A stretch of DNA of 64,000 bases from Echinicola rosea (GTDB lineage Bacteria; Bacteroidota; Bacteroidia; Cytophagales; Cyclobacteriaceae). Below are positions 45,977 through 54,496 of this stretch, in pieces. The position numbers and the translations under genes were made by a program. Under the pieces are notes generated by a model that was given only the letters and a program-made list of their open reading frames with translations, did not search any database and had not been told where the DNA came from. The stretch covers positions 1,617,501-1,681,500 of the forward strand of contig NZ_CP040106.1 of the NCBI RefSeq assembly GCF_005281475.1, given 5' to 3'. The stretch's first letter is position 1. The number at the start of each line of letters is the position of its first letter.

Positions 45977-47545
45977 TTATTGATAGCTAAACGTTTTATC
46001 AAAATCCAGTCTTGCCATTCTGTAGGCTTTGTTATACTGTCCCAAGACCACCATTTGATGGTTGGAGACTTGTTTACAGGCGAGCGGCTTTGTGAGGATG
46101 TGGAGGTCACGGCTGAAAGGCAATGCTGCCTTTTTTACATTCCCATGCCAATCCACTTCCACCATGGCGATCAAGACGTCCTTCTGGGTGGCTTTAGGAT
46201 TAAAGTGCACTGGCTCACAAACTCCCTCACACAGGTTTTCGGGATGGTCATTAAAAACCAAGTAAACTTTGTCATTTAGCACTGCCGTAGCATAAGAAGA
46301 GAAAAAGCTGTATCCTTCAGGAGACACTTGGTTTTTACGGATTTGCTCCGTCCACATTACCTCACCGTCTGGCGCGATGCTTACCACAGCGATAGTGTTA
46401 AAGGCTGTTTTGGCTGTACGGTAGTTGGTTCGGGGATTAAAGCCAGCTGTTTGGGTGGCTTGTTCCGCAATGAGGATGGCACTTCCATCACCCCGGAAAG
46501 TAATATCATTCAAGCGATAGGCGTATAGTCCTTCCTGTTTTTCTTCTTTGTTGGCCTTGTCGTTTTCTGCCAAAAGAATGGGTGCAAAAGGTTGAAAGCT
46601 TTTTTGGATCATCTTAGGGCCGGCGAAGGTCAGGAAATAGCTGCCTGCGGTTGTTTGCTCACCGGTGGTGGTGAAAAAGCCAGTACATACAAGTTGCGAT
46701 TTTGCATTTGTTCCGATTTGCATTTTGGTCAGGTGTCTTCCGGCCACTTTTGGAAAGACTTCGGCGGTAGTAGTTCCGTCGTGGGTGATGGCGGTAATGC
46801 TGAATTGATAATTCGGTTGCCAAAACCTTTCGAGTGCTTTTTCACTATCGCCCACCTTTTTCAGGATAAATACATCCCCCGTTTGGGATATGTGATAGTT
46901 GAGGATGTGATAGTGGCCAGTCTCCTGTGAAGCCTCGAGTTGGCGGCTCCAACGAGGTGATAGCTTATCGTCCAGCACGGCAAAATGAAGTTGATCTGGC
47001 GTGTTTTTAGTCCCGGGTTGTGTAAATGTACTCAGGAGGAAATTACCTCCCTCAGACAGTTTGATATGGAATGCGGGGCGTTCGAATTTCGCTTTGGCCT
47101 CTTCTGGGATGCGCTGTAGGACGGTTGGAGTTTGGCTAAGAGTAAGGGTGGATTTGTCGATCTCATCTGCCAGAAGTACATTCCTATCGTCCTCATGGAT
47201 GCTGTAGAAGCAATAGAGTTTTCCGCCGATTTGTAAGATCCTTTCAAATTTGGCAGGAGAATTACTGTTTACGACTTGAAGCTGGCGAAAGCTTCTGAGT
47301 TCCATTTGGTTGTTGTAAAATTCCAGGATTGGGAATGCTTCCCTTCCTCGCAGTTCATTACTGAGTTTTATTTTGGTTACAAAGATGCCGTTTTTGTCGT
47401 GAGCTACAATCTGACTGGGCATCATATTGTTTTTTGTATAATGTTGGCTACCCAAGTGCACCTGAGGTCCGCTGCTTGAGGGTGATTGGGCCTGAAGCAC
47501 CGCAAAGGAAAAGACGAATAGTAGAAGCGTTAAAGTAGTTTTCAT
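45977..47545 (-). CDS. Secreted protein of unknown function
   Basis: This 522-residue protein has a signal peptide (MKTTLTLLLFVFSFAVLQAQ) and no membrane anchor. The mature part is beta-rich with segments that look like propeller blades (NDITFRGDGSAILIAEQATQ; RTAKTAFNTIAVVSIAPDGE; YATAVLNDKVYLVFNDHPEN). It ends RMARLDFDKTFSYQ without a gliding-type C-terminal domain. No family is recognised. A perfect 13-bp AT-rich dyad lies just upstream of the start. Periplasmic or surface location is inferred. Confidence 0.8.
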   Translation of the reverse strand: MKTTLTLLLFVFSFAVLQAQSPSSSGPQVHLGSQHYTKNNMMPSQIVAHDKNGIFVTKIKLSNELRGREAFPILEFYNNQMELRSFRQLQVVNSNSPAKFERILQIGGKLYCFYSIHEDDRNVLLADEIDKSTLTLSQTPTVLQRIPEEAKAKFERPAFHIKLSEGGNFLLSTFTQPGTKNTPDQLHFAVLDDKLSPRWSRQLEASQETGHYHILNYHISQTGDVFILKKVGDSEKALERFWQPNYQFSITAITHDGTTTAEVFPKVAGRHLTKMQIGTNAKSQLVCTGFFTTTGEQTTAGSYFLTFAGPKMIQKSFQPFAPILLAENDKANKEEKQEGLYAYRLNDITFRGDGSAILIAEQATQTAGFNPRTNYRTAKTAFNTIAVVSIAPDGEVMWTEQIRKNQVSPEGYSFFSSYATAVLNDKVYLVFNDHPENLCEGVCEPVHFNPKATQKDVLIAMVEVDWHGNVKKAALPFSRDLHILTKPLACKQVSNHQMVVLGQYNKAYRMARLDFDKTFSYQ

Positions 47546-47840
47546 AAGGGGTTGATTTTAAGGCAAATATCAATATTATTTTTTCGAAATGCAAAAAATA
47601 ATATTTGAAATACATTTAATGTGGGTTTTGCGTAAGTTTTTAGACAGGCTCAATATTTTAGATACTGAGTCTGTAGTTTATTAATAAATGTGTAACCGGA
47701 ATGATGGGGTGATCAAAGATTACATGACAAAAATATACCTTTTATTATCAAAAAATGCTTTTTCACATACGCAAATGTACGCATATTAGGTGAATTTTCT
47801 GTTAAAGGCTTTATATAGGGATCAAGCAATATTTCTGGGG

Positions 47841-47912
47841 CTTTGTGGCATTTTTATTTATCCGTGGATCTACCATTACGAAAACAGGCAATCCCCAACT
47901 TTTCGCTTGGTC
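47841..47912 (-). repeat. Dispersed repeat A, inverted partial copy 3
   Basis: Its reverse complement begins GACCAAGCGAAAAGTTGGGG, continues with TTGCCTGTTTTCGTAATGG, and ends ATAAAAATGCCACAAAG, which aligns with the first ~80 bases of repeat A at 27984 and 35903. Confidence 0.65.
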
Positions 47913-48147
47913 TTTATATCAGACGTTTACTTAAGATAGGGGTTGTCTTGAAGGAGTTGTTTCGATAAAGCAATTTGGCTTTACCGATGATTTTGAAGGG
48001 ACTTTTGGACAGCATTTGGGATGAAAAGCATATAATGGCTGAAAAGAGGTCTTTTGACCTAGAAAAAGTTCATTATAGGGGAAGGGGATATAAGTAAACT
48101 TAAATTGGTGATAACTGCCTTAATTCATCTCTTTTTTCTATTAAAAG

Positions 48148-48178
48148 TTGAAATAATTATTTACTTTGCAAGCTAGTA
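48148..48178 (+). promoter_or_regulatory. Possible promoter of the SNF2 helicase gene
   Basis: TTG (48148-48150) and TACTTTG (48172-48178) have a spacing near that of Bacteroidota promoters. The gene starts 60 bases after. Confidence 0.4.
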
Positions 48179-48238
48179 TATTTTAAAAATCATACCTCTC
48201 CGGGTGGTTTTAGCTCGATAGATTAGCAGAAATAGATT

Positions 48239-51178
48239 ATGAAAGTTTCTCCGGACAAGTCTTTTGAAATTATATATTCTCTTTTTAGTCATGAATATTT
48301 AGGGATTCTTTTTGAATCTTTCGTAATACAACATGATGAGAAAGGTAGGCTCTCGTTTGCCTATCAAAATATTGCTACCCAAAATGCCAAGGAGTTTGCT
48401 TCAGGTTTGGATAACACAGATTATGAGCTTATCGAGCTGATGGACAGCATGCAGCATGCCGCGATCGTCAAGAAATTTAACACCAAAAAGCTGAAACCAA
48501 AGGAGTTTCTCAGAAAAGTCTATGAGACGAATAGTGAGACTACTGCCAATAAGGAAATTCGTAGGCTGATAGAGATCAGGCTGGAAGGAATCCGGGCGAA
48601 GATATTGGAACGGATAATAGGGAAGCGGCTTTTTGAAATGGGAAATGATGGCAATCCGATATGGAAGGAGATCCATGTGATGGAAGAAAAAGCTTCCGTG
48701 CTGTTTCATTTTAGGAGAAACGAGGATAATACGCATTATTTCCCCACTATTAAACATGATGGTGAAAAATTGGATTGGCAATACAAGGGGGGCTACCTCC
48801 TCTGTGAGGAGCCTGCTTGGCTGGTGGTAAACGGAAATTTATACAATTTCGAAAAGGGTGTGGACGGTAAAAAGCTAAAGCCTTTTTTGAACAAGAAATT
48901 TATTGTCATCCCGAAAAATGTAGAGCAGTCCTATTATCAGAAATTCATCACACAGCTGGTGGCTTCTTTCGATGTATATGCCAAAGGCTTTGACATTAAG
49001 GTACAGCGTAGCCAACCGGAGGCACTGTTGAGTTTGAGCGATTTGCCTGGCGGTAACGGTAGTACGGATCTTTTTGGAAATGCCCAAGAGGCTGCTGAAG
49101 AAGACAAAATTGTATTTGACCTGCGTTTTCAGTATGGGGAGTACTCTTTTCGTTCGGAAGAGAAAAAATCCAATAACGTACAGCTGGAACAAAACGGGGA
49201 TAACTATATTTTCCACAAAGTCATCCGGGACCTGGAAAAGGAGCAGTCCTACGGGGATTATCTGAAAGGCCTAGGACTGCCCGTCCGTACATCCCGTTTT
49301 TCGATTGGCAAATCAAAGGCCTTCGACTGGCTAAATTCCAATAGGGAAGCACTGGAGGACATGGGCGTGAGAATCCTTCAAAACCAAAGTTCAAAGGGCA
49401 AAAAATATTTTATTGGTAATGCATCCATTAAGGTCGATATCAAAGAAAATATTGATTGGTTTGACGTGGATGCGATCATTAATTTTGGGCCTTATGACGT
49501 GCCTTTTGCCCAGATCAGGAAGTTGTTGGTGAAGGGAAAGTCAGAATTTGAATTGCCCAATGGGGAGATAGCTGTTATTCCCGATAGTTGGTTTGTGAAT
49601 TACTCGGAGATTTTTTCCTTCCTCGAAGCAGGAGAGCAAAAGGATGAAATGATGATGCTCAAAAAGCACCATATTGCCCTTGCCCAAGAACTTCAAAAAG
49701 GGAATCTCATTAACCTTACCTTAAGCAGAAAACTTGAAAAACTGAAAGGCTTTTCTGAAATGGAGTCCTATGAGCTTCCAGATACCTTCAGGGGAACTTT
49801 GCGTCCATACCAGAAAGCAGGCTATGACTGGTTGAGGTTTTTAAATGAATACAACTTTGGGGGCTGCTTGGCCGATGACATGGGGCTTGGTAAAACCGTC
49901 CAAACATTGGCGATGTTGGCCTACGAAAAGAAAAGGACCGAGGGAGCGACCTCGCTGTTGGTCATGCCCACTTCACTAATCTATAACTGGGAAGTGGAGG
50001 CGCGTAAGTTTACGCCTGACCTGAAAGTATTGGTATATACCGGATCCCAGCGGATCAAAGACAGCAGTAGGTTTTCCAATTATGATTTGGTCTTAACCTC
50101 TTACGGGATCACGAGACTCGATGTGGACATTTTGAAGGATTTTTTCTTTAATTATATTATTCTTGACGAATCCCAAGCTATAAAAAATCCAAACAGTATT
50201 ATATCCAAAGCGGTGAATCAGCTGGTGTGCAAGCATCGACTTATCCTTACGGGTACTCCGGTCGAAAACGGCACCATGGACCTTTGGTCCCAGATGAATT
50301 TTATTAATCAAGGTCTTTTGGGTACTCAGAGTATTTTCAAAAAGCAATTTTTACAGCCAATAGAAAAGAAAAATGACATGGATAAGGCTGCAAAGCTGCA
50401 TGCCATGATCAAGCCATTCATCCTGAGAAGACTTAAAACTCAAGTGGCTACCGATCTTCCTGAAAAAGTGGTCAATGTCAAATACTCCAATATGACGGCT
50501 GAGCAAGAGAAAGCCTATGAGGAGGTAAAGAGCTATTACCGCGAGAAGATCGTCAAAGAGATGAGCATCCCGGGCATGAACCGGCAGGCATTTACCTTAC
50601 TGAGAGGCTTGACGCAGCTTAGACAGATCGCAAATCACCCGCGGCTGACCGATACCTCGTACACCGGAGATTCAGGTAAAATGGAGGATATTGTGCACAT
50701 GCTGGATTCTACTGCCAGAGAGGGGCATAAGGTGTTGGTATTTAGTCAGTTTGTGAAACACTTGGCCATCGTGAAGGAGCACTTGGACGAAAGTGGAATT
50801 GCTTATTCTTACTTGGATGGGACTACCAAGGACCGTCAAGCAGAGGTCAGGGAATTTCAGGAGAATGATAAGGTGAAAATTTTCTTAATTTCCCTAAAAG
50901 CAGGTGGGGTTGGTCTCAACCTGACCAAGGCCGAATACGTGTTCTTGCTGGATCCATGGTGGAATCCAGCGGTGGAAGCCCAAGCCATCGATAGGGCACA
51001 CCGTATAGGGCAGGAAAATAAGGTGATGATTTACAAGTTTATTACGCACAATACTGTTGAGGAGAAGATCATGGCCCTACAAGAGCGGAAAATGGCCCTT
51101 GCCGATGAGCTGATCAGTACGGAGGAAAGCTTTATGAAGAGCCTCGAAAAAGAAGATATTGAGGCATTGCTGGCATAG
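48239..51178 (+). CDS. SNF2-family DEAD/DEAH-box helicase-like ATPase
   Basis: Predicted 979-residue DNA translocase. The C-terminal ~470 residues hold the SNF2 core: Walker A in LADDMGLGKTVQTLAML (near residue 545), VMPTSLIYNWEVEARKF, the DEAH-like DESQAIKN (near 642), ILTGTPVENGTMDLWSQMNF, then the helicase C domain with FSQFVKHLAIVKEHL, FLISLKAGGVGLNLT and QAIDRAHRIGQENKV. The N-terminal half (about 1-500) is large and unrecognised, with no SWIM zinc motif seen. Bacterial proteins of this class act in transcription or DNA repair; the precise role is unknown. The gene is followed by a long gene-poor region with the group II intron. Confidence 0.93.
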   Translation: MKVSPDKSFEIIYSLFSHEYLGILFESFVIQHDEKGRLSFAYQNIATQNAKEFASGLDNTDYELIELMDSMQHAAIVKKFNTKKLKPKEFLRKVYETNSETTANKEIRRLIEIRLEGIRAKILERIIGKRLFEMGNDGNPIWKEIHVMEEKASVLFHFRRNEDNTHYFPTIKHDGEKLDWQYKGGYLLCEEPAWLVVNGNLYNFEKGVDGKKLKPFLNKKFIVIPKNVEQSYYQKFITQLVASFDVYAKGFDIKVQRSQPEALLSLSDLPGGNGSTDLFGNAQEAAEEDKIVFDLRFQYGEYSFRSEEKKSNNVQLEQNGDNYIFHKVIRDLEKEQSYGDYLKGLGLPVRTSRFSIGKSKAFDWLNSNREALEDMGVRILQNQSSKGKKYFIGNASIKVDIKENIDWFDVDAIINFGPYDVPFAQIRKLLVKGKSEFELPNGEIAVIPDSWFVNYSEIFSFLEAGEQKDEMMMLKKHHIALAQELQKGNLINLTLSRKLEKLKGFSEMESYELPDTFRGTLRPYQKAGYDWLRFLNEYNFGGCLADDMGLGKTVQTLAMLAYEKKRTEGATSLLVMPTSLIYNWEVEARKFTPDLKVLVYTGSQRIKDSSRFSNYDLVLTSYGITRLDVDILKDFFFNYIILDESQAIKNPNSIISKAVNQLVCKHRLILTGTPVENGTMDLWSQMNFINQGLLGTQSIFKKQFLQPIEKKNDMDKAAKLHAMIKPFILRRLKTQVATDLPEKVVNVKYSNMTAEQEKAYEEVKSYYREKIVKEMSIPGMNRQAFTLLRGLTQLRQIANHPRLTDTSYTGDSGKMEDIVHMLDSTAREGHKVLVFSQFVKHLAIVKEHLDESGIAYSYLDGTTKDRQAEVREFQENDKVKIFLISLKAGGVGLNLTKAEYVFLLDPWWNPAVEAQAIDRAHRIGQENKVMIYKFITHNTVEEKIMALQERKMALADELISTEESFMKSLEKEDIEALLA

Positions 51179-51348
51179 GGGATTTAAATCTTTAGGGGTG
51201 CTTGATACAAGTAGCCGGATGGTATAGTGGCATCTGTCATAATGTAATGCTTGAGAAAGGAATAGCACGGGGCTCTGTCTGATCACAGGCTAGTTTGGAA
51301 AACCGTGGGGCTTGCGGTTACGCTCAGCCACACATAACTTTTCTTAAA

Positions 51349-51399
51349 CCCGCATTATGCATTAGCCTATCTATTACGATTCCTAATGCATAAAACGGG
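51349..51399. repeat. Palindromic dispersed repeat
   Basis: Arms CCCGCATTATGCATTA (51349-51364) and TAATGCATAAAACGGG (51384-51399) pair at 14 of 16 positions, 19-base loop. The right part (51372-51405) matches 6409-6443 in order. Confidence 0.6.
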
Positions 51400-51954
51400 C
51401 AATGTCGCTTAGTTAAGGCCATTTCCCTGTTTTTACCTGCTAGGAGTTTCTTTTCTATTTGACTTTGGCTGTATGGCTTTGGCCATTTTGGTGGATTTTA
51501 TCCTTTTCCTTTTTTCCATTGATGAAAAAAGAAAGAAAAAAATCCAGGCCGGTGGTCTGCCTTTTAAAATGGAACATGGATTTACCCTGCGACCGAGATC
51601 CGTTCCCCATTTTAATTTCCAGCCGATGGCTACGACCTAAAAGCGAGTGGGTCTCGCTGTTCCACGACGCGAGCCAACTCACTTTCTTAACGGCCTCCAC
51701 CATCGGCTGGAAAACAGGCATACCAAGGGCCGTCAAAAGGAAGCGATACATTTTTGGGACTTATTAACTGAATTCGCCTTGCAGGTATTGGGCGTTAAGA
51801 AATTAAAAAGCGGGTAGGCAAGAAGGCAGGCTTGTTTGACGAAATACTAGCCAAAAAGAATGTTGGCAGCTAAAGAAGGTTTACCTGGCTTTAGACAGGA
51901 GGAGTTTACCTGTATGGGGGGTAGGCTTTATTTTAGCCCAATAGCTGCACACCT

Positions 51955-52586
51955 GTGCGCCGTGGCGTAGCGGCAAGGTTTTTTGGTTACTTTGTGTGTC
52001 CTGAAGTTCGGGAAACCGGACATGCTATCCAACTGATGTCGAATAGGGCGTTACAACCCTTGGCACGACGGCTGGGACTGGATCAGGCAGACCAGTCAAA
52101 TTCCCCTGATGGTGCTGCGCTTTCAAGGCTGTGGTACTGAGCGATCAGAAGGGATGCGTTTCGAAAAGCTGAACGAAAGTGAACCGTTCGATGAAGTGTC
52201 GTGAAAAATACTTCCTGTCAAAACCGGGGGCTAGAGTAACTTCCGGGACAAAATAGGCAGCGCAGACTGAGAGTTGGCCTATTGGCAGGCGGCATTAAGG
52301 CGGCAGGAGTTCGAAACAGGCGGTTGGATGGAACAGGAGAACCATCCCCTTTGATAGGGATGGGGCGGATCAGTCCGTAGTAGTGTTGAAAGCTCTGGAA
52401 ACGGAGAAAGAGCGAAGGGACTGAGGCAATCAGTTTTAAATGGTTACACAACCTAAAATTAGGGAAGATGGAGTTGTTTGAAACAAAATCTGGAACATCA
52501 GATTTGATTGCCAAGAGCCGTATGACGGGAGACTGTCACGTACGGTTCTGAGAGAGGCTTGGGCATAGGGCCCAGGCCTACTCGAC
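51955..52586 (+). ncRNA. ORF-less group II intron
   Basis: A 632-base element with group II features. The 5' end is GTGCGCC, fitting GUGYG. Domain V is exactly 34 bases at 52515-52548 (GAGCCGTA pairs with TACGGTTC, then GACGG-GAGA-CTGTC with a GNRA-type loop, and the AGC catalytic triad). Domain VI (52556-52586) pairs GGCTTGGGC with GCCCAGGCC and then has the branch-point A in CCTACTCGAC, seven bases from the end. No maturase gene is inside or nearby, so splicing or mobility would need a protein in trans. Exact ends are inferred. Confidence 0.8.
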
Positions 52587-52926
52587 TTTGACCTGAAGCA
52601 AAAAAGTAACAAAGGTAAAGAGGTGAAGACCATCTTGGAATTTAGCAGAAAAATAATAGAACCAATATTTCCAAATTCACACTAACTAAACGACATTGAT
52701 AAAACGGGTTAAACGTTCCCAATGTGTAGTTGGGAACGTGTATAAACGGACCAGAATTTTAGTAATGGTTGCACTCAAAAACACTGGCCCTTAGATGAAT
52801 AAAGGCCAAAGAAATGAAATAGCCATATTTTCCCGCCACAAAAGTAAAATGTTTCCCTTTACTGGATATCTTAGTGGTGGGAAACGTATTACCCACTAAA
52901 TAGCAATCATAAATTTTTATCGTTTT

Positions 52927-53781
52927 ATGGAATCCGCAATATTAATCATCCAGTGTAAGGATCAGAAAGGCATCGTCGCTGCTGTGACGCAGTTTTTATA
53001 TTTTCATAATGGCAATGTACAAGAAGTAGATCAGTACATTGACAGTGAGACAGGGGACTTTTTCATGCGTGCCAAATGGGAACTAGCGCGCTTTGCCATT
53101 CAGAAAGACCATATCCATCGGGTGTTTTCAGAGACGGTCGGAGATAAGTTTGAGATGAACTTTACGCTACACTTTAATGAGCCCAAGCCCAGAATGGCCA
53201 TATTCGTGTCGAAGCTATCCCACTGTTTATTTGATATCGTGTCGAGGTATTATTCTGGCCAGTTTGATGTGGAAATTCCGCTGGTCATTTCTAATCACGA
53301 AACTTTAAAACCTGTGGTAGAGGCATTTGATATCCCGTTTTATCATTTGCCCATTAATAAGGAAAACAAACTGGAACAAGAGGACAAACAGCTACAATTA
53401 CTTAAAGAGCACAATGTCGATTTTATTGTCTTGGCGAGGTATATGCAGATTTTGAGCCCCCGATTTATTGCAGCGTACCCTCACAATATCATTAATATCC
53501 ATCATTCTTTTTTGCCTGCTTTTGTCGGAGCCAAGCCGTACCATGCTGCACATAAAAGAGGGGTGAAGATAATTGGCGCGACGGGGCACTATGTGACCGA
53601 AGAACTGGATGCAGGTCCGATTATCGAACAAGATATCGCCAGGGTCAAGCATCATAACACCATCGAAGAACTGGTGCAGATAGGCCAAGATGTCGAAAAA
53701 GTAGTGCTCTCCAAGGCCATCAAATATCATTTGACTAAAAAAGTAATGGTCATGGGGAATAAAACGGTCATATTCAACTGA
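52927..53781 (+). CDS. purU: Formyltetrahydrofolate deformylase
   Basis: This 284-residue enzyme hydrolyses 10-formyl-THF to formate and THF, balancing one-carbon units. The N-terminal ACT domain (residues 4-80, QCKDQKGIVAAVTQFLY) precedes the formyltransferase-like domain with FVSKLSHCLFDIVSRYYSG, VLARYMQILSPRF, INIHHSFLPAFVGAKPYHAA (catalytic Asn/His area), and GATGHYVTEELDAGPIIEQD. Length is standard. Next to the intron region; convergent with the META lipoprotein gene. Confidence 0.96.
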   Translation: MESAILIIQCKDQKGIVAAVTQFLYFHNGNVQEVDQYIDSETGDFFMRAKWELARFAIQKDHIHRVFSETVGDKFEMNFTLHFNEPKPRMAIFVSKLSHCLFDIVSRYYSGQFDVEIPLVISNHETLKPVVEAFDIPFYHLPINKENKLEQEDKQLQLLKEHNVDFIVLARYMQILSPRFIAAYPHNIINIHHSFLPAFVGAKPYHAAHKRGVKIIGATGHYVTEELDAGPIIEQDIARVKHHNTIEELVQIGQDVEKVVLSKAIKYHLTKKVMVMGNKTVIFN

Positions 53782-53797
53782 CCTGTTCATCCCCCTT

Positions 53798-53838
53798 CAG
53801 CGGGTCCAGGATTTCAAAATAGATTCCTGGACCCGCTG
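53798..53838. terminator. Strong hairpin between convergent genes
   Basis: CAGCGGGTCCAGGA (53798-53811) and TCCTGGACCCGCTG (53825-53838) are perfectly complementary, 13-base loop. It lies 17 bases after the purU stop. No U-tract follows on the forward strand, so ordinary rho-independent termination is not certain. Confidence 0.55.
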
Positions 53839-53895
53839 GGAGATAATGTCTTCATCATAAAAGGATTGGTGAGTTCGAAGTCCTTTTAAGGGAAG

Positions 53896-54300
53896 TCAAT
53901 CTACCTGCTCAAATTCTACGGTAATGTTTCCTTCACCATCGTAAAAGACCATTCTATTAGCAGTGGTCGTGTATTTTTTACTCATTTCCAAGGAGCTTAG
54001 GTAGGCTGTCTGAACGGTTTTTTCGTCGCAATTTTGCGAGTCAGTATAGAGTGTGGAAAATTTGATTTTTTCTGAATTATAAACTGCTTTTCCCCTGAAT
54101 TCATCGCATGGAGCCTGGCCATTTACTTTCTGTTCTTTACCAAAATTAAGGGTAAGTTTAGCCAGTTGCTCCTGCGTGGCAGGAGCACCATTAATGGACC
54201 TTACTTTCCAAGTATATTGACCAATGTCATCAGAACCGCCACAAGAAAACAAGGAGATTGATAGTAAACCAGCGCAAATTAGCGTTTTGAATAAGTTCAT
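53896..54300 (-). CDS. META domain lipoprotein
   Basis: Predicted 134-residue lipoprotein: signal ending in LFSC with Cys20 (MNLFKTLICAGLLSISLFSC), followed by GGSDDIGQYTWKVRSINGAP, the opening of a META domain like HslJ. Conserved later features are LTLNFGKEQKVNGQAPCDEF and the CDEF-like Cys plus a second Cys in DSQNCDEK, which may form a disulphide. HslJ-type proteins are linked to stress or novobiocin resistance; the role here is unknown. A perfect 15-bp-arm palindrome lies about 55 bases upstream. Confidence 0.88.
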   Translation of the reverse strand: MNLFKTLICAGLLSISLFSCGGSDDIGQYTWKVRSINGAPATQEQLAKLTLNFGKEQKVNGQAPCDEFRGKAVYNSEKIKFSTLYTDSQNCDEKTVQTAYLSSLEMSKKYTTTANRMVFYDGEGNITVEFEQVD

Positions 54301-54353
54301 TTTTAATTAAATTTTAACATTAGAAAAAGATGAATGTCCATGTCGTTTGTCAG

Positions 54354-54385
54354 ATTCTCAATGAACTGAACAGTTCATTGAGAAT
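54354..54385. promoter_or_regulatory. Near-perfect 32-bp palindrome upstream of the META lipoprotein
   Basis: The arms ATTCTCAATGAACTG (54354-54368) and CAGTTCATTGAGAAT (54371-54385) are exactly complementary around a two-base centre (AA). A loop of two bases is too small for a normal RNA hairpin, which favours a DNA operator or cruciform. It lies between alr and the META gene on the reverse strand. Confidence 0.55.
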
Positions 54386-54496
54386 GATACGATAAAACAC
54401 GATGTTTCCTGTCTTTTTCAATGCAAATACCATACTTAAAAAGGTAGTTATGACAATTATTCATGTTAAAAAATGATAAATGGAAGATTTCTTTTA

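Larger units (their letters stand above)
47546..48238. other. Intergenic region with dyad, repeats and promoter
   Basis: No gene. AATATTATTTTTT (47572-47584) and AAAAAATAATATT (47593-47605) are perfect inverted arms just upstream of the reverse gene. Positions 47819-47840 match 28308-28329 inverted, and 47841-47912 are an inverted partial copy of repeat A. A TTG/TACTTTG promoter-like pair at 48148-48178 precedes the helicase gene. Confidence 0.6.
51179..52926. other. Long gene-poor region around the group II intron
   Basis: No protein gene is supported. It holds a palindromic repeat (51349-51399), a low-confidence stretch with open frames on both strands (51455-51767), the intron (51955-52586), and a hairpin ACGTTCCCAA/TTGGGAACGT (52713-52739). 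The last 190 bases before purU are AT-rich. Confidence 0.7.

Noticed and set aside
51955-52140. 61-codon ORF at the intron 5' end
   Set aside because: It lies in the structured domain I of the group II intron, and shows no maturase motif.
52300-52340. GTTCGAAACAGG-like word as a tRNA T-arm
   Set aside because: No acceptor or anticodon stem can be formed around it; it is part of the intron.
52218-52514. 98-codon reverse ORF in the intron
   Set aside because: Antisense to structured intron sequence and not protein-like; not a hidden maturase.
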